A stretch of DNA of 64,000 nucleotides from Melastoma dodecandrum. Lineage: Eukaryota > Streptophyta > Magnoliopsida > Myrtales > Melastomataceae. Made by a program: the position numbers and the translations under genes. How positions within the stretch are numbered: position 1 is the stretch's first letter; the number at the start of each line of letters is the position of its first letter. Under the pieces are notes generated by a model, which made no database searches, was not told the origin of the DNA, and saw only the letters and a list, made by a program, of their open reading frames with translations. The DNA is taken from contig JARUPY010000237.1 of assembly GCA_029817715.1 (NCBI GenBank), positions 806,001 to 870,000 on the forward strand. The letters run 5' to 3'. Below are positions 34,040 through 44,489 of the stretch, piece by piece.

Positions 34040-35400
34040 TCTCTATCTAGAAGCTTAGTGAAGATGTTTGCCAATTGATGTATTCAGTACTTACATAACA
34101 TTTTTGCACATTGTTCTTAAGAAAATGATGTCTCAGTTCCATGTGTTTTGATTTAGAGTGATAAACAAGATTGCGAGTCCGATTTATTGCGCTAATGTCA
34201 TCACACTTGATCAATATTTTATCAAACTCAATGTTGTAGTCTTCAAGTTATTATTTCATCCATAGAACATGATCATAACAACTAGCAGCTACTATATACT
34301 CAGCTTTTGCGGTTGATAAAACAACCGAAGTTTGCTTTTTAGAGAACCATAAATTCAACATGTTTCCCATGAGTTGCAGGTACCACTGGCAATTTTTTGT
34401 CAATCTTGTAGCCTGAAATTCGGCATCTGAATATCCAATTAGATAAAAGCTTGATCCTTTAGAATACCATACTTGAGGTTAATTAAACCTTACAAGTATA
34501 TGAAGATTCTCTTGATTGAAGTCACGTGAGAATCCTTAGGTGCATATTGAAATCTTGCACAGAGACATACACTAAATTGTATATCGGTCTAGAAGCTGTA
34601 ATGTACAATAAGTGGTCAATCATGCTGGTATAGAGCTTACTATCAACTTCTTGACCAATTTCATCTTTGTTTATCCTAGCATTTGTAGTAATAGGAGTCG
34701 ACAAGGATTTTTTGCCTTCAAGGCGAAATTTTTTCATAAGCTGCCGAGTGTAATTTTCTTGGAGTAGAAATGTACCTTATGTAGTTTTGATAAATTTGCA
34801 ATCCGAGAAAAAACTTAATTTCTCCTATCATGTTAATTTCAAACTGACTTATCGTGAATTCTACAAACTCTTCACAGAGCTTATCGTCGATTGATGTGAG
34901 ATTATGTCGTCAACATATATCTGGACCGCCATAAGATGATTTTTTTTGGTTTTGTGGTATCTACTCGACCTCTCTTATAGCCTTTTCTTGCAGAAAAGTG
35001 CTAATATTCTCATACCTGGCCCTTAATGCTTGTTTAAGCCTTTGAGAGCTTATAAACATGTTTTCTATGCTTTAGATCCTCGAATTCAGGAGGTTGCTCA
35101 ACGTGTACCTCAGTTGTTGTAGGAGGCATAAGCTAGCAGAAGCCTTATGGCCTTTAGATATGCTACAAGAGCAAACGTCTCATCGAAGTTTATTCCCTCT
35201 ACTTAGTAATGTCCTTTGGCACGAGTCTTGCTTTGTTTCTAAAAACATCGTCTGACTCATTCATTTTGTTTCTAAAGACCCATTTTATTCCGAACACATA
35301 ACGGTTATCAGGACGTGGGTCAAACGTCCATAGTTGGTTCTTCTCAAACTTATTCAACCCTTCTTGCAAGAATTCAATTTGGATCACTTAGATCTTCATT
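34040..35400 (-). pseudogene. Copia RT-RNase H remnant of the SIRE-like element
   Basis: N-terminal RT is at 35199-35387 (QEGLNKFEKNQLWTFDPRPD, then KWVFRNKMNE). The catalytic box IYVDDIIS is intact at about 34900-34920. The C-terminal end of RT is at 34522-34737 (KKSLSTPITTNARINKDE, and DHLLYITASRP). RNase H follows to about 34040 with the copy of A-E-Y at about 34290 (minus strand AEY in 'ctcagctttt..'). At least four frames are needed to follow it, so it is inactive. Confidence 0.82.
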
Positions 35401-35679
35401 AATACCATTAGAGTTTATTTGAGATAAGAACACATAATGTTTATAGAGGGCGTTAGTAGAATTTCATATCTTAATGCCTCTTTCGAAGTCCCCTATGACT
35501 TGGTCAATACGATGATGTCTTTTATATAAGGATGGAACGTGAAATTCTAAATGTTAATTGTCTATATTTGCGGATGAAATCTCATTAGAAGTATGTTCGT
35601 CCTTGTGACCTTCTATTGAAGGTTTTTCTGAAGAGACTAAATCTTCTGCAAGAGGACCACACACTAAGGATCCATAGTG

Positions 35680-36290
35680 TCTTATGTATCATTGATTGAG
35701 TATTCAAATTTTATACTGATTGACTCCTCAAAATTAGATGTCCTTTTGTTAATGACTATATAGGCTCTGCTAGTTGTAGAGTATCCTAGGAGGATGCCGT
35801 CATTCGACTTAGCATCAAACTTTCTCAAGTTATCCTTAGAAGATCTTAATATGTGGCAGACACTTCCGTACAGATGAAAGTAAGAAAGGTTGGGTTTCCT
35901 CCCACTTAATAGTTCAAAGGAAATTTTATCCAACATGAATCTAATAAACACACTATTGGATATGTAGTAGGCGGTATTCACAACTTCTGCCCAAAGGTTT
36001 CACAAAATCTTACTCTCACAGATGATTGTCCGTGCCATGTCCATTAGAGTTCTATTTTTTCTCTCCGCAACACCATTTTGTTGAGGAGTTTAAGGAGCAG
36101 AGAAAGTGTGATCAATATTATGTTTGCTACAGAAGGTTTCAAAAATCATGGTTTTCAAACTCTATAGCACATGATATGTCGTTATAGCTTTTACAAAAGG
36201 GCTTTTCTCATTATGTAGAAAGTTAGCTAGACTTATACAAATATGGAGTTCTTCCTTCAATTCTTCATCAACGCTTCAAGTTCATATTGG
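35680..36290 (-). pseudogene. Copia integrase C-terminal half of the SIRE-like element
   Basis: At about 36035-36090 the minus strand reads QQNGVAERKNRTLMDMART, the Copia integrase motif that holds the catalytic Glu (A-E-R-K-N). The region 35682-35981 follows with GRKPNLSYFHLYGSVCHIL and the LLGYS(T/S)TSRAY block that leads to RT. The N-terminal core with the two Asp residues is missing because the element is truncated at about 36300. Confidence 0.85.
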
Positions 36291-36309
36291 ATAGATTGTC
36301 ATGTACAAT

Positions 36310-38090
36310 ATGTACATATGGTATGCCCTTCGTAGAAACGGATTCATCCTTTTCTGATGCGAAATTTTACTCAAACAAGAGTATATATGTGCAGGCCCCA
36401 AGCTAACCATGTCGTGAAGAGTCTTTAAAGAAGCAAGTAAAGACATACCATCCACTCAATCTTGTGACGAAAATGTGAAGGTTCAAGATGCGACAAAACA
36501 ATGGTACATTTTGAGATCATTTAGGAAAGTAGGAGAATCGCCTTTCGAATGCGATGACAATGCAAAAACGATACTGCCAAAAGAACTCAACTGGCCCGTG
36601 ACAAAGCTAACAATGGTGGTCCCAACAAATGCAGTTTTAAAAGGTTGTGTTCAGCCAAAGCATCGGTAAATTTTATATCCAGATTTATTACTCAATAACT
36701 GTACCAACGAATTTGATCCGAATGCTCTAAGGTTATTTTCTGCGGCTAGCTACACTAAGGACTTAAAGATACTCAGGGATGTGTTAAAAGAATCCAATCT
36801 AGTACGTGGAAAAAAGTCGAAATTAGGTATTCGATATGTCACTGCTAAGCCCGTTTGTCTCATAATGAAGAATGCCCCCAACCCAATACATAGAGGTATA
36901 TGGTTTAACTACCAAGGTACTATCTAAGAGAAAATTGGTATTTGATAGACTTGGTACTCTGGAAGAAAAGAGTGATGCTCGAGGATCTAGGTGACTAAGA
37001 TTGGGCAAAGCTCCAAGAAGTCGAATGGCAAGAAAGTAGCCATAACAAATCTATTTTAGTTATCCTTTAAGGTACGAATTGTCTTTGTAGAAAAATTATT
37101 TCTTGGACGAAGTGTCGAATCGTTGTTGAGGTAACTACCAGAGAAGTATAGAAAATGATCACAAAGACGTGGATATCTACTAATAGTAATGCTGGGTTAT
37201 CTCATGATAACATTGAAGGTGATGTTGTCACTTCTTATCATGTCACAATTTCAGAGAAATGATACGGAAGAAGCTTCATCCCAGAAAGCAAGCTCAACAG
37301 CCCTTTCGTCTAAAGTTGATCCCACTAATAGAAGAAGAAGTCAACAAGCTTATCGAAGTTGGATTAATCAGATAGGTAAAGAGTCCAACATAGATTGCAA
37401 ATATTGTACCCGTCATGAAAAAGAACTTTCAACGATGCGTTTGTGTTGATATTGGTGACATTAACAATGCATGTCCAATGGATGCTTGTCCTCGTCCGAT
37501 TACTGGGGTAATGGTAGATGCTACCACTGGTTGTGATGCCCATAATTTTATGGATGGATCTTCAAGGTATAACTAAATCTAAATGGTCCTAAAGGATGAG
37601 GAGATGAATGCTTTTCATACTTCAAAAGAAACATATTGTTATAAGGTGATGCCTTTTGGGTTGGAGAATGTAGGACCGACATATCACTCAACTATAAAAT
37701 CGATATTTGACGATATGCTCCACAAGAATGTAGAGTGTTACGTGGATGATCTGGTTATCAATTCAAGACGACGGCGTGAATATATTGATAACCTGAAAAA
37801 AACGTTTGATAGATTACGGAAATATCAACTAAAGATGAACCCATTGACGCGTGCATTCAAAGTCACTTTGGGAAAATTTGTTGGATTAATCATTCGACAT
37901 CAAGGGATTGATGTTGACCAGTCAATGACATATGCGATTATGAAGATGCTAGAACCAAAGAATATATACGAGTTGAATAGCCTTCAAGGAAAGCTTGTAT
38001 ATATTTGGAGGTTTATATCAAATTTAATTGGTTGATGTCATCCCTTCCATCAGTTCATGAAGAAAGATACTCCTTTTTAGTGCAATGGAG
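36310..38090 (+). pseudogene. Ogre/Tat-like polyprotein remnant with RT (plus strand)
   Basis: The first kilobase reads weakly as the protease-RT linker of Ogre-type polyproteins (LVRGKKSKLGIRYVTAKPV at about 36800). RT follows at 37280-38085: MDGSS and YKVMPFGLENVGPTY, the catalytic box CYVDDLVINSRRR (37738-37776, Y-V-D-D intact), then NSLQGKLVYIWRFISNLIG and a stop. The open part is 37583-38035. The element ends abruptly at about 38090 before RNase H. Orientation is opposite to the SIRE-like element on its left. Confidence 0.82.
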
Positions 38091-38099
38091 CGTACAGTT

Positions 38100-40440
38100 C
38101 TGTTAAAATGGTTTTGATGATGAACCATATAGAACCTTGCTTCTGTATTCTATAAAAGCTTGTGCTATTGCCTTGCCTCTGGACACTATAGAAGCATGTG
38201 TAAGGTGCTTCAAAAAGTGTTCTTGTAATCTAGAGAAGCTTGTGCTATAGGGAAGTGCTACAAGTGAAATCATTACTTCAATTAAAGAACTGATGAGTGA
38301 ACATATTTTTGTAATGGCAAAGGACTAAGTATAAACTTTTGTAAAATATGTAAATTTATTTCCATAAATATATTTTTATTTTTCTAATTATTAATTAATA
38401 ATTTAAAAGACAATATTCCTTTGGGAATATTTCTTAGCAAAAGAAATGCATAGATCACATCTTCCCATTTTTGGGAATAATATGTTTCTCGCCTAGTAAT
38501 AACGTCTAGGTACACGTGTAATCACATTTGGATGAAATCAACTATATTAGGAAATATATTAGTGGTTATTTCCTTTTAACAAAAGCTTACACTTCTGCAG
38601 AACCCTCTGACCATCTGTTACTTGATGTGGACGAAAATCAATCAATCTTTGACTGATTCCCAGCGGCAATATGATAAATGAAATGCTGTAATAATTTGGA
38701 AATAATTTTTTTGTGATTAATATGATTGCTGCACTAACAAATTACATCCCTTATTTATAGGTGCTTAATGATAAATTAGAATAAAATGTTTTATAGTGGT
38801 TCAATAAATACACCTACATCCACTCTCACCTGTTTTCACTAATACCTGGAAATAGTTACTACAATATAGAATGTAAAACCTTTTGTGGTGTAAGAAAACA
38901 ACTTCTTTGACCTCTAGGTGGTAAGATTAACTTAAGCTGTGCGAGAAACTGTCTTGGTCAGATTTGGTCACGTCTATGTCAAATCACAAGGAATTCAACA
39001 GACAAAGTGAGTACAGAAACTTGGCTGGAATTTTCAGCCTTATGTGCCATGGTGGCGGGTTGTCCTTTTTGTGGATCTGGGTTCAGGTTCAATGGTGCTA
39101 TCCTCCACGTGTTTGGATGTCGTCTTATAGGGCTTCACTTTTTGTAATTTCAATATAACCTGCAAAACAAAGCGATAAACATCTACAGGAGGTTACCAAT
39201 CCTTCACCACTTGCGCCTGCTATGGACTTTTTCTCTTAGACTTGTTGTACGTCGACTCGCCATCCAACAAACTTCTCCCCAGGTCCTGTTTCACGCAACT
39301 CGACGTTACGGACAACTTCCCGATAAAGTCCTTCAGATCCGTAATCACCAACGCCTACGGAGTAGTTTCAACAAGGCATATTTGCTGTGAACACAACAAA
39401 CAAATAAGATAAACAACTACAGAAGGTTGTCAGTCCCTTACCGCTTATGCCTGCTACGGACTCCCCTACCAAATCTGTACGCCAACTCACCAACCAGCAA
39501 CCCTTCCCCCAGGCTCTATTACACGCAATCCGACGTTACAGATAATGTTTTGGTCGAGTCCCTCAGATCGCAACCACCAACGTTTACGAAGCGGTTTCAC
39601 CAACTCTAAACCTTCTATAGTTACCTCATGTGAAAATGCTTGCCTGGAGACTCCCTCCTACAGATTCAAAACACACGTTAATGAATCAATTGGAGATAAT
39701 CTCTAATTAGGGATAGTCTTTGATTGATTTCGTATCAATCGAATTATCCAATCCTAAGATAACGCATTACAGAAGGTTGGAGACTGATTGGATCAACGAC
39801 CTTCTATAATTGGAAAGAAATAATATTTAATTTCTAACTTGAAACCTTTAGGGACTATTAAAAATTGATTTAATATCAATTGAATATTATAATCCCAAAG
39901 TAGAGCACTAGAGAAGATTCGACCTGGTCAGACCAACAACTTTCTTTTGATAGAAATAATCAATTATTCATTTTCAAATTGGATTTATTCATCTAAGACA
40001 AGTTAATAATTGAATCTGGACGTAATTCATACAATTTGTTATTAACATAATCTGCTCACGGAGGGTTAATAGGACATTTTTATATTTGACAATATAACTT
40101 CCATAAATAGAAAAAATATATTGTTTTTGACTTCCTATGATTTGTCTTACCAAATAAAAAGTTAATATAAATTCAAATAATATTCTAAGAAATATTCTTC
40201 ATTTGTATTAATAAGATAACTAAGATAATTAATAATTAATTAATTATTAAAATATCTAATTACAGTAGCTTTTCTAATCACAAATTTGATCTAAAATGAG
40301 AAAAAATATTTCATGATATATTTCCTATTTTAGGAATTATATCTTAGTTATAGAAGGTTATTGCTATCATGCTTCTTTAACGATCAGTTCTACTTTTGTA
40401 AGGTCATAGTAAGTCAACGTATTGTACGACTCATCATCAA
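38100..40440 (-). repeat. AT-rich Copia-type LTR region, probably solo
   Basis: There is no coding content. A minus-strand TATA box TATAAATA is at 38752-38759. The layout (R-U5 left, long AT-rich U3 with internal repeats right) is like the LTR at 3993-5483. Neither flank carries the matching element body, so a solo LTR is the simplest reading; the exact ends were not found. Weak 125-bp-spaced repeats ('gga(t/c)caacgacctt.ctataattggaaag'-like) occur at 39780-39975. Confidence 0.45.
39179..39610. repeat. Two-copy tandem repeat, about 234 bp
   Basis: Copy one starts 'atctacaggaggttacca' and copy two, at about 39412, 'aactacagaaggttgtca'. Both continue through 'cctgcta(t/c)ggact', 'ccaggt/ctc', 'cgacgttac' and 'caccaacg'. 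They differ at many positions, so the duplication is old. It sits in the U3-like part of the LTR and could multiply enhancer elements, but that is inference. Confidence 0.75.
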
Positions 40441-40780
40441 AACCTCAACTGATTGACGTGCAGCGGGATCCGAGGGAGGATTGCTGGCTATAGACATGCC
40501 AACGTGTAGTGGGCCGAAGTGAAGGTTGGTAACTCTGGGAGCATAGAAGGTGATAGACTAACCCGGTTATGTAACTATAATCTATTGTGGTTGTGTGCAG
40601 GAACGTTTACTCGGTGAGAAGCGAAGGTGAAGTCTTCACAAGGAGCGGGGCATTCTTGGTGAGAAGCCAATGGATTACTTGTTGAGGAGTCGAGGGGAAG
40701 TCGCGGCGAATTACTTTGCTTTCGTTGTGAGGAGCCAAGGGATTACTCGGTGAAGAGCCGAAGGGAAGTCACAACGTATT
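40441..40780. other. G-rich linker with short direct repeats
   Basis: The words 'ggtgagaagc(c/g)aa' and 'gattactcggtgaagagccgaagggaagtc' recur at 40610, 40660, 40690 and 40745. This looks like a decayed short-period repeat leading into the AT-rich array. No gene is seen. Confidence 0.45.
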
Positions 40781-41475
40781 GTAAATTACTAGGATTTTTA
40801 GTGTCGTCCAATAAATGTACTAAAATGTTTTGTAAATCGTATTATACCGTATTGTAATTTACTAAAAATTGTTGTACACTGGTATAATAAGTTACTAAAA
40901 AATTAGTAAAACGTATTGTCCCGTATAATAAAATACTAATATTTTTTGTAGATCGTATTGTACAAATATACTAAGCCCTTCACTGTTCATTCATCTCACA
41001 AATTACTTAGCCCATTGGGCCATTTCTATGAAATTTTCAGTACATTTTACTGTTTAGGAAATCGTATTATACCGTATTGCAAATTACTAAAACATTTGGT
41101 AAATTGTATTATTGCGTATAGTTGGTTACTAATATTTTTAGTAAATTGTATTATACAATATTGTACAAATGTACTAAGCCCATTACTGTTCATTTCTCTC
41201 ACAAATTATAAAGCCCATTGGGCATTAATAAGGCTTTTTTCGTACATTTGACTGTATAGTAAATTGTATTGTATCGTACTGTAAATTATTAAAACAATTA
41301 GTAAATCGTATTTTACCATATTATAAATTATTAAAACAATTAGTAAATCGTATTTTACCATATTATAAATTATTAAAAAAATATTAGTAAATCGTACTGT
41401 ACATTATTGTACAAATGCACTAAGCCCATTACTTATCATTCTTCTCATAAATTACTAAGCACATTGTGTAACACC
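40781..41475. repeat. Higher-order tandem array, about 50-bp units inside 200-245-bp blocks
   Basis: The short unit, roughly 'gtaaatcgtattataccgtattgtaaattactaaaa', is repeated about a dozen times with variation. The longer block is marked by 'gtacaaat(a/g)(t/c)actaagccc', which occurs at about 40966, 41161 and 41407, each time followed by 'ttactgttcattc.tctcacaaatta' and 'agcccattgggc'. Two adjacent 51-bp units near 41285-41390 are almost identical, a sign of recent slippage or unequal exchange. Confidence 0.85.
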
Positions 41476-42400
41476 TTTTTGTAATCTCTCCTCACTTCAA
41501 AATTGACAGTGGCGGACGGCTACGGGAAAGATTATTCCATGAAACCAGCTGTTTCTAAAAAATAACTAAATTTTTCTTCTTCTTTTTTAAGCCTTCTTCT
41601 GCTTTGAATTATAAATAAAATTTGCGATACATAACATTGGAATAATACAATCATGAAATCAGTAATAATATGTTCATAATGCGGAAAAGAAATGAACACA
41701 ACATGATTGGTTGGCTGACGAGTCAAATATTTGATAAACGAACACATAGTTCGTATTTCTGTTCTAGAATATGGTAACCATCGGACTTTGTCAATAAAAA
41801 CTGAGAAAAAATAAAGTTTCAACCAAAAGTGGTGTAACCCTTCGCCCTTTGAAGGAATAGGTGGATATAATATGTCAAACAATGGAGGTGTTACCCTTCA
41901 CCTTTAAAAGAGGCATGTGACTATCAAGTTTCAATCAAATGAGGTGTTACTATTCACACTTTAAAGAAATATGTGGATAGAACATGACGAGTCTCGGGCA
42001 AAGGAGGAACCAACCTTTGTCCTTTGAGTAAACGCCATGGCCACATAATTAATATTGACTAAAAATATACGGATATATTTGATTAATTGGTTGTTGTTGT
42101 TTACAAGGCGAAACAATTGCTTTCTTACTGATAAATACCCATCCATTTCCCCTAAGCCAAACAAACCGAGTGAATAGGATGACGATATTTAGCAATGCAT
42201 TAAACCGAGCCTGAGTACATTGATAAGCCCATAATAGTCTATCAGGTATACGTCCATAATTTTCAATAAGAAACTCATAACCCCTTCTTTAAAACCCTTA
42301 TCTGGGTATGGTAAATTTCCATTTTCCTCAAACACCATCATTTCACGCCTCTTAAAAACTCAATGACTTCCAAACCACTCTAGCATCCTTTTCATCTGAT
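41476..42400. repeat. Noncoding stretch with a 57-63 bp minisatellite
   Basis: Units starting 'g(a/t)ggtgt(t/a)ac.ctt' lie at about 41831, 41886, 41942 and, decayed, 42005, each followed by 'ctttaaa.ga' and 'atgtgg'. The rest is AT-rich and noncoding. It may be the 3' part of an older Tat element, because the fragment of an antisense gene follows at 42424. Confidence 0.55.
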
Positions 42401-42423
42401 CCGTCTTCTTCTTTACCTAATTT

Positions 42424-42608
42424 ATGGCTCCTCAAACTGTATCTAGGAAATTCGGCCCTCAGGTTCGCGCACCCACCTTAGGCGACGACGCTACATTCGT
42501 AACGATTTCTATCCTAGCCATCTTGTCTCTTGTCTTCAGTACACAGGGTAAGCCAATGGCGATGAGATATTGTTGGGGAGGGTCATACATTGGGTCTCTT
42601 CATCCATG
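42424..42608 (+). pseudogene. 5' fragment of an older antisense-type gene, cut by the Tat insertion
   Basis: An open frame begins MAPQTVSRKFGPQVRAPTL and is interrupted by the left LTR of the large Tat element at 42609, whose 5-bp duplication CCATG lies at 42604-42608. The other half of the locus resumes at 55038 with plant-mobile-domain-like sequence. Joining the two sides as one gene is inference from position; the N-terminal peptide itself has no recognised domain. Confidence 0.4.
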
Positions 42609-43337
42609 TATTCGCTTCGGAAGTGACCGCGGACATGCCAGATCCAAACACGTCGGAAATCTCTAGCACAACGAGCAACTGGTGCCGCCCGAAGGTTCGT
42701 TGAATATATGTGGTCGCCGTATGAAATTGAGAGAGAGAGAAGACATCGGATGAACACACTTAAGCGGAAGCACTTACGGATACCATCGACGATGCCTTCG
42801 GAGGGAAGCAGGAACGCAGGAGCACGAAGAGAGCTTGAACGCTGGTATGCTTGAAGCTAATAATGACAATATGTCTGTCTGTAGAGAGGTGTTCGTATAC
42901 AATGCATAAGAATGACTATTTATATTAAGCTAGACCTACGTATGTACGGTAACAAAATATTACACATATTTTACGCTTCCTTTGTCACCAGTCTTCATGG
43001 AATATCTTATTTCCATATGATCGAACTTGGTTAAAATTCCCTTCAAAATCCTGAGATTGTCTAGAACCTTCCTTAACAGCTACTGATCGTCCGTATTGCC
43101 CATTGGCCTTCGCCACAGAGTTTCCTCGTTCGCTCAGTTGACTGTCGCTTCATTGACCCTTCTCGCTCGAAGCCTGGTAACCCTGTCGCTTGGTGACTGT
43201 TTCGTCCAGCAAGCCTTCGCCTTATGTGTTTCCGTGGTCACCTCCTTACTAGATTTCCATTCCTTGGGCTGGTGTTCTGGACCGTTGATCCACTGATGAA
43301 GCCGAAATCTGTGGCCCTGAATTTCTGTTGCTAAACA
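42609..43337 (-). repeat. 3' LTR of the large Tat element
   Basis: It begins TATTCGCTTCGG (the expected TG is TA, a G-to-A change) and ends GCTAAACA. A minus-strand TATTTATA-type TATA box is retained near 42927 in altered form ('tatttatatt'). The 85-codon open stretch at 43134-43391 crosses the boundary and is not a gene. Confidence 0.9.
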
Positions 43338-44489
43338 TATAAGCCTCTTTAAGGCAGACTGTGTCATCTGTCGCGCCTTAAAAAAGACCAAGTGATCATT
43401 CCCCTACAATCAAGTAACGTGTGTAGGCGAACTAAATCCTTGACCGTCGATATCCTCGAAGTGTATCGGTTGAGATCCGACAATTGTTGAAATCCTCAAG
43501 ATCTCTACTGTAATATCCTTTGTCAGAGTATTGATTTTCCCATAACCTCGCTATAAATAGCGATGCCCGGTTCGATTCCCAAATCGCAAACCATCACCCC
43601 TGAAAATAGCGAAGCCATGAGGTTTTTGACCCTTCAGTACTTCACCCAGGGCCTATGTCCATCACCTTACCTTACTTGAGAATCTATGTCCATCATCTTA
43701 TGAGGATGGTCTCTATGTCCCCCTGAGCTTCTTTCTCCCTTTTGAAAAGTTGGTCTGGAAAGGTGGAGGGCCTGAGCAACAAGCTCTTTAGCGTGCCGTC
43801 CTAGGTGGTGTTCGGTCAGGCTATCCTTTGGTGCTTCTTAGCGCCACTAAATATGTGCGGCTGCTAGGAAACCATGAGGGGAAGTCATTGTTCCATCCTA
43901 GCTTTGCTAGTCTCACGACTTTTGGGAGATCCGACCAGGCCTCAGGTCTTCAACTCCACGGCATCCGGGAGAACTACTTGGTATCCCTTGAAGTCTAGGG
44001 ATCAACCCTTACGTCAAATGGAGAGGTTTCCATTTGTAGCAAAGAATCTTCCCCATCAGAGGGTAGAACCGGGTGTATGTCTGGTTTTTGTGGATCAACC
44101 CTTGAATATTTAGAAATACTCATAGGAATTTTAATAGACCATTTCCTGATTCGTGGAAACGTCTTCCACTGAGTCATTTACATTTCATTCCTTGTACATT
44201 CATCGTCAATCAAACCCATGTAATGAACTGATTTGAATGAGAATAAATGTGTTTCTTAAGTCTTTTCGTTTACCCACTTATGACTTTTGAATCGTCATAA
44301 GTTTCCAAGTGAAACGATGTTACCTTTTGCAAGTGAGGCGACGTCACTATTAGACCTTTGTCGTCAGGCAACGTCCCTTTTGGGTTTCAACCCACTTGTC
44401 GGCTTCTGGGTGCATAAAATCCTTTAGGGGTGGGGTTTCTCGCTCACGCAATCCTTCATTCGCGTATTTTCAGAGACCCTTGTTTTCTC
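43338..44489 (+). promoter_or_regulatory. Promoter and leader of the antisense gene; TATA box at 43552-43559
   Basis: Inside the 3' LTR the plus strand carries a consensus TATAAATA at 43552-43559 in the context 'cctcgctataaatagcga', pointing away from the LTR and into the antisense gene. About 0.9 kb of plus-strand sequence without a long frame follows, which would be a long leader. It contains a 'gatcaaccctt' repeat near 44000 and 44093 and ends before the ATG at about 44498. The element's own transcript runs the other way, so this promoter would be independent of the LTR. Confidence 0.5.

Larger units (their letters stand above)
31535..36300 (-). mobile_element. SIRE-like Copia element with envelope-like ORF, 5'-truncated
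   Basis: The minus strand gives integrase (36290-35680), RT-RNase H (35400-34040), then a further ORF from 33376 to about 31750, then a polypurine tract. A third ORF downstream of pol is the defining feature of SIRE/Maximus elements. Gag, the integrase N-terminus and the 5' LTR are missing; at about 36300 the sequence changes to plus-strand Ogre-like coding DNA. Confidence 0.75.

Noticed and set aside
40781..41475. Tandem repeats considered as a CRISPR array
   Set aside because: Units are contiguous and diverged, without unique spacers, and the sequence is clearly eukaryotic.
41532..41882. 116-codon minus-strand open frame
   Set aside because: AT-rich, overlaps the 57-63 bp minisatellite and shows no family motif.
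43560..43600. tRNA-like B box 'GGTTCGATTCC' at about 43570
   Set aside because: No A box at the right distance and no cloverleaf stems could be paired around it; it lies in the leader of the antisense gene.
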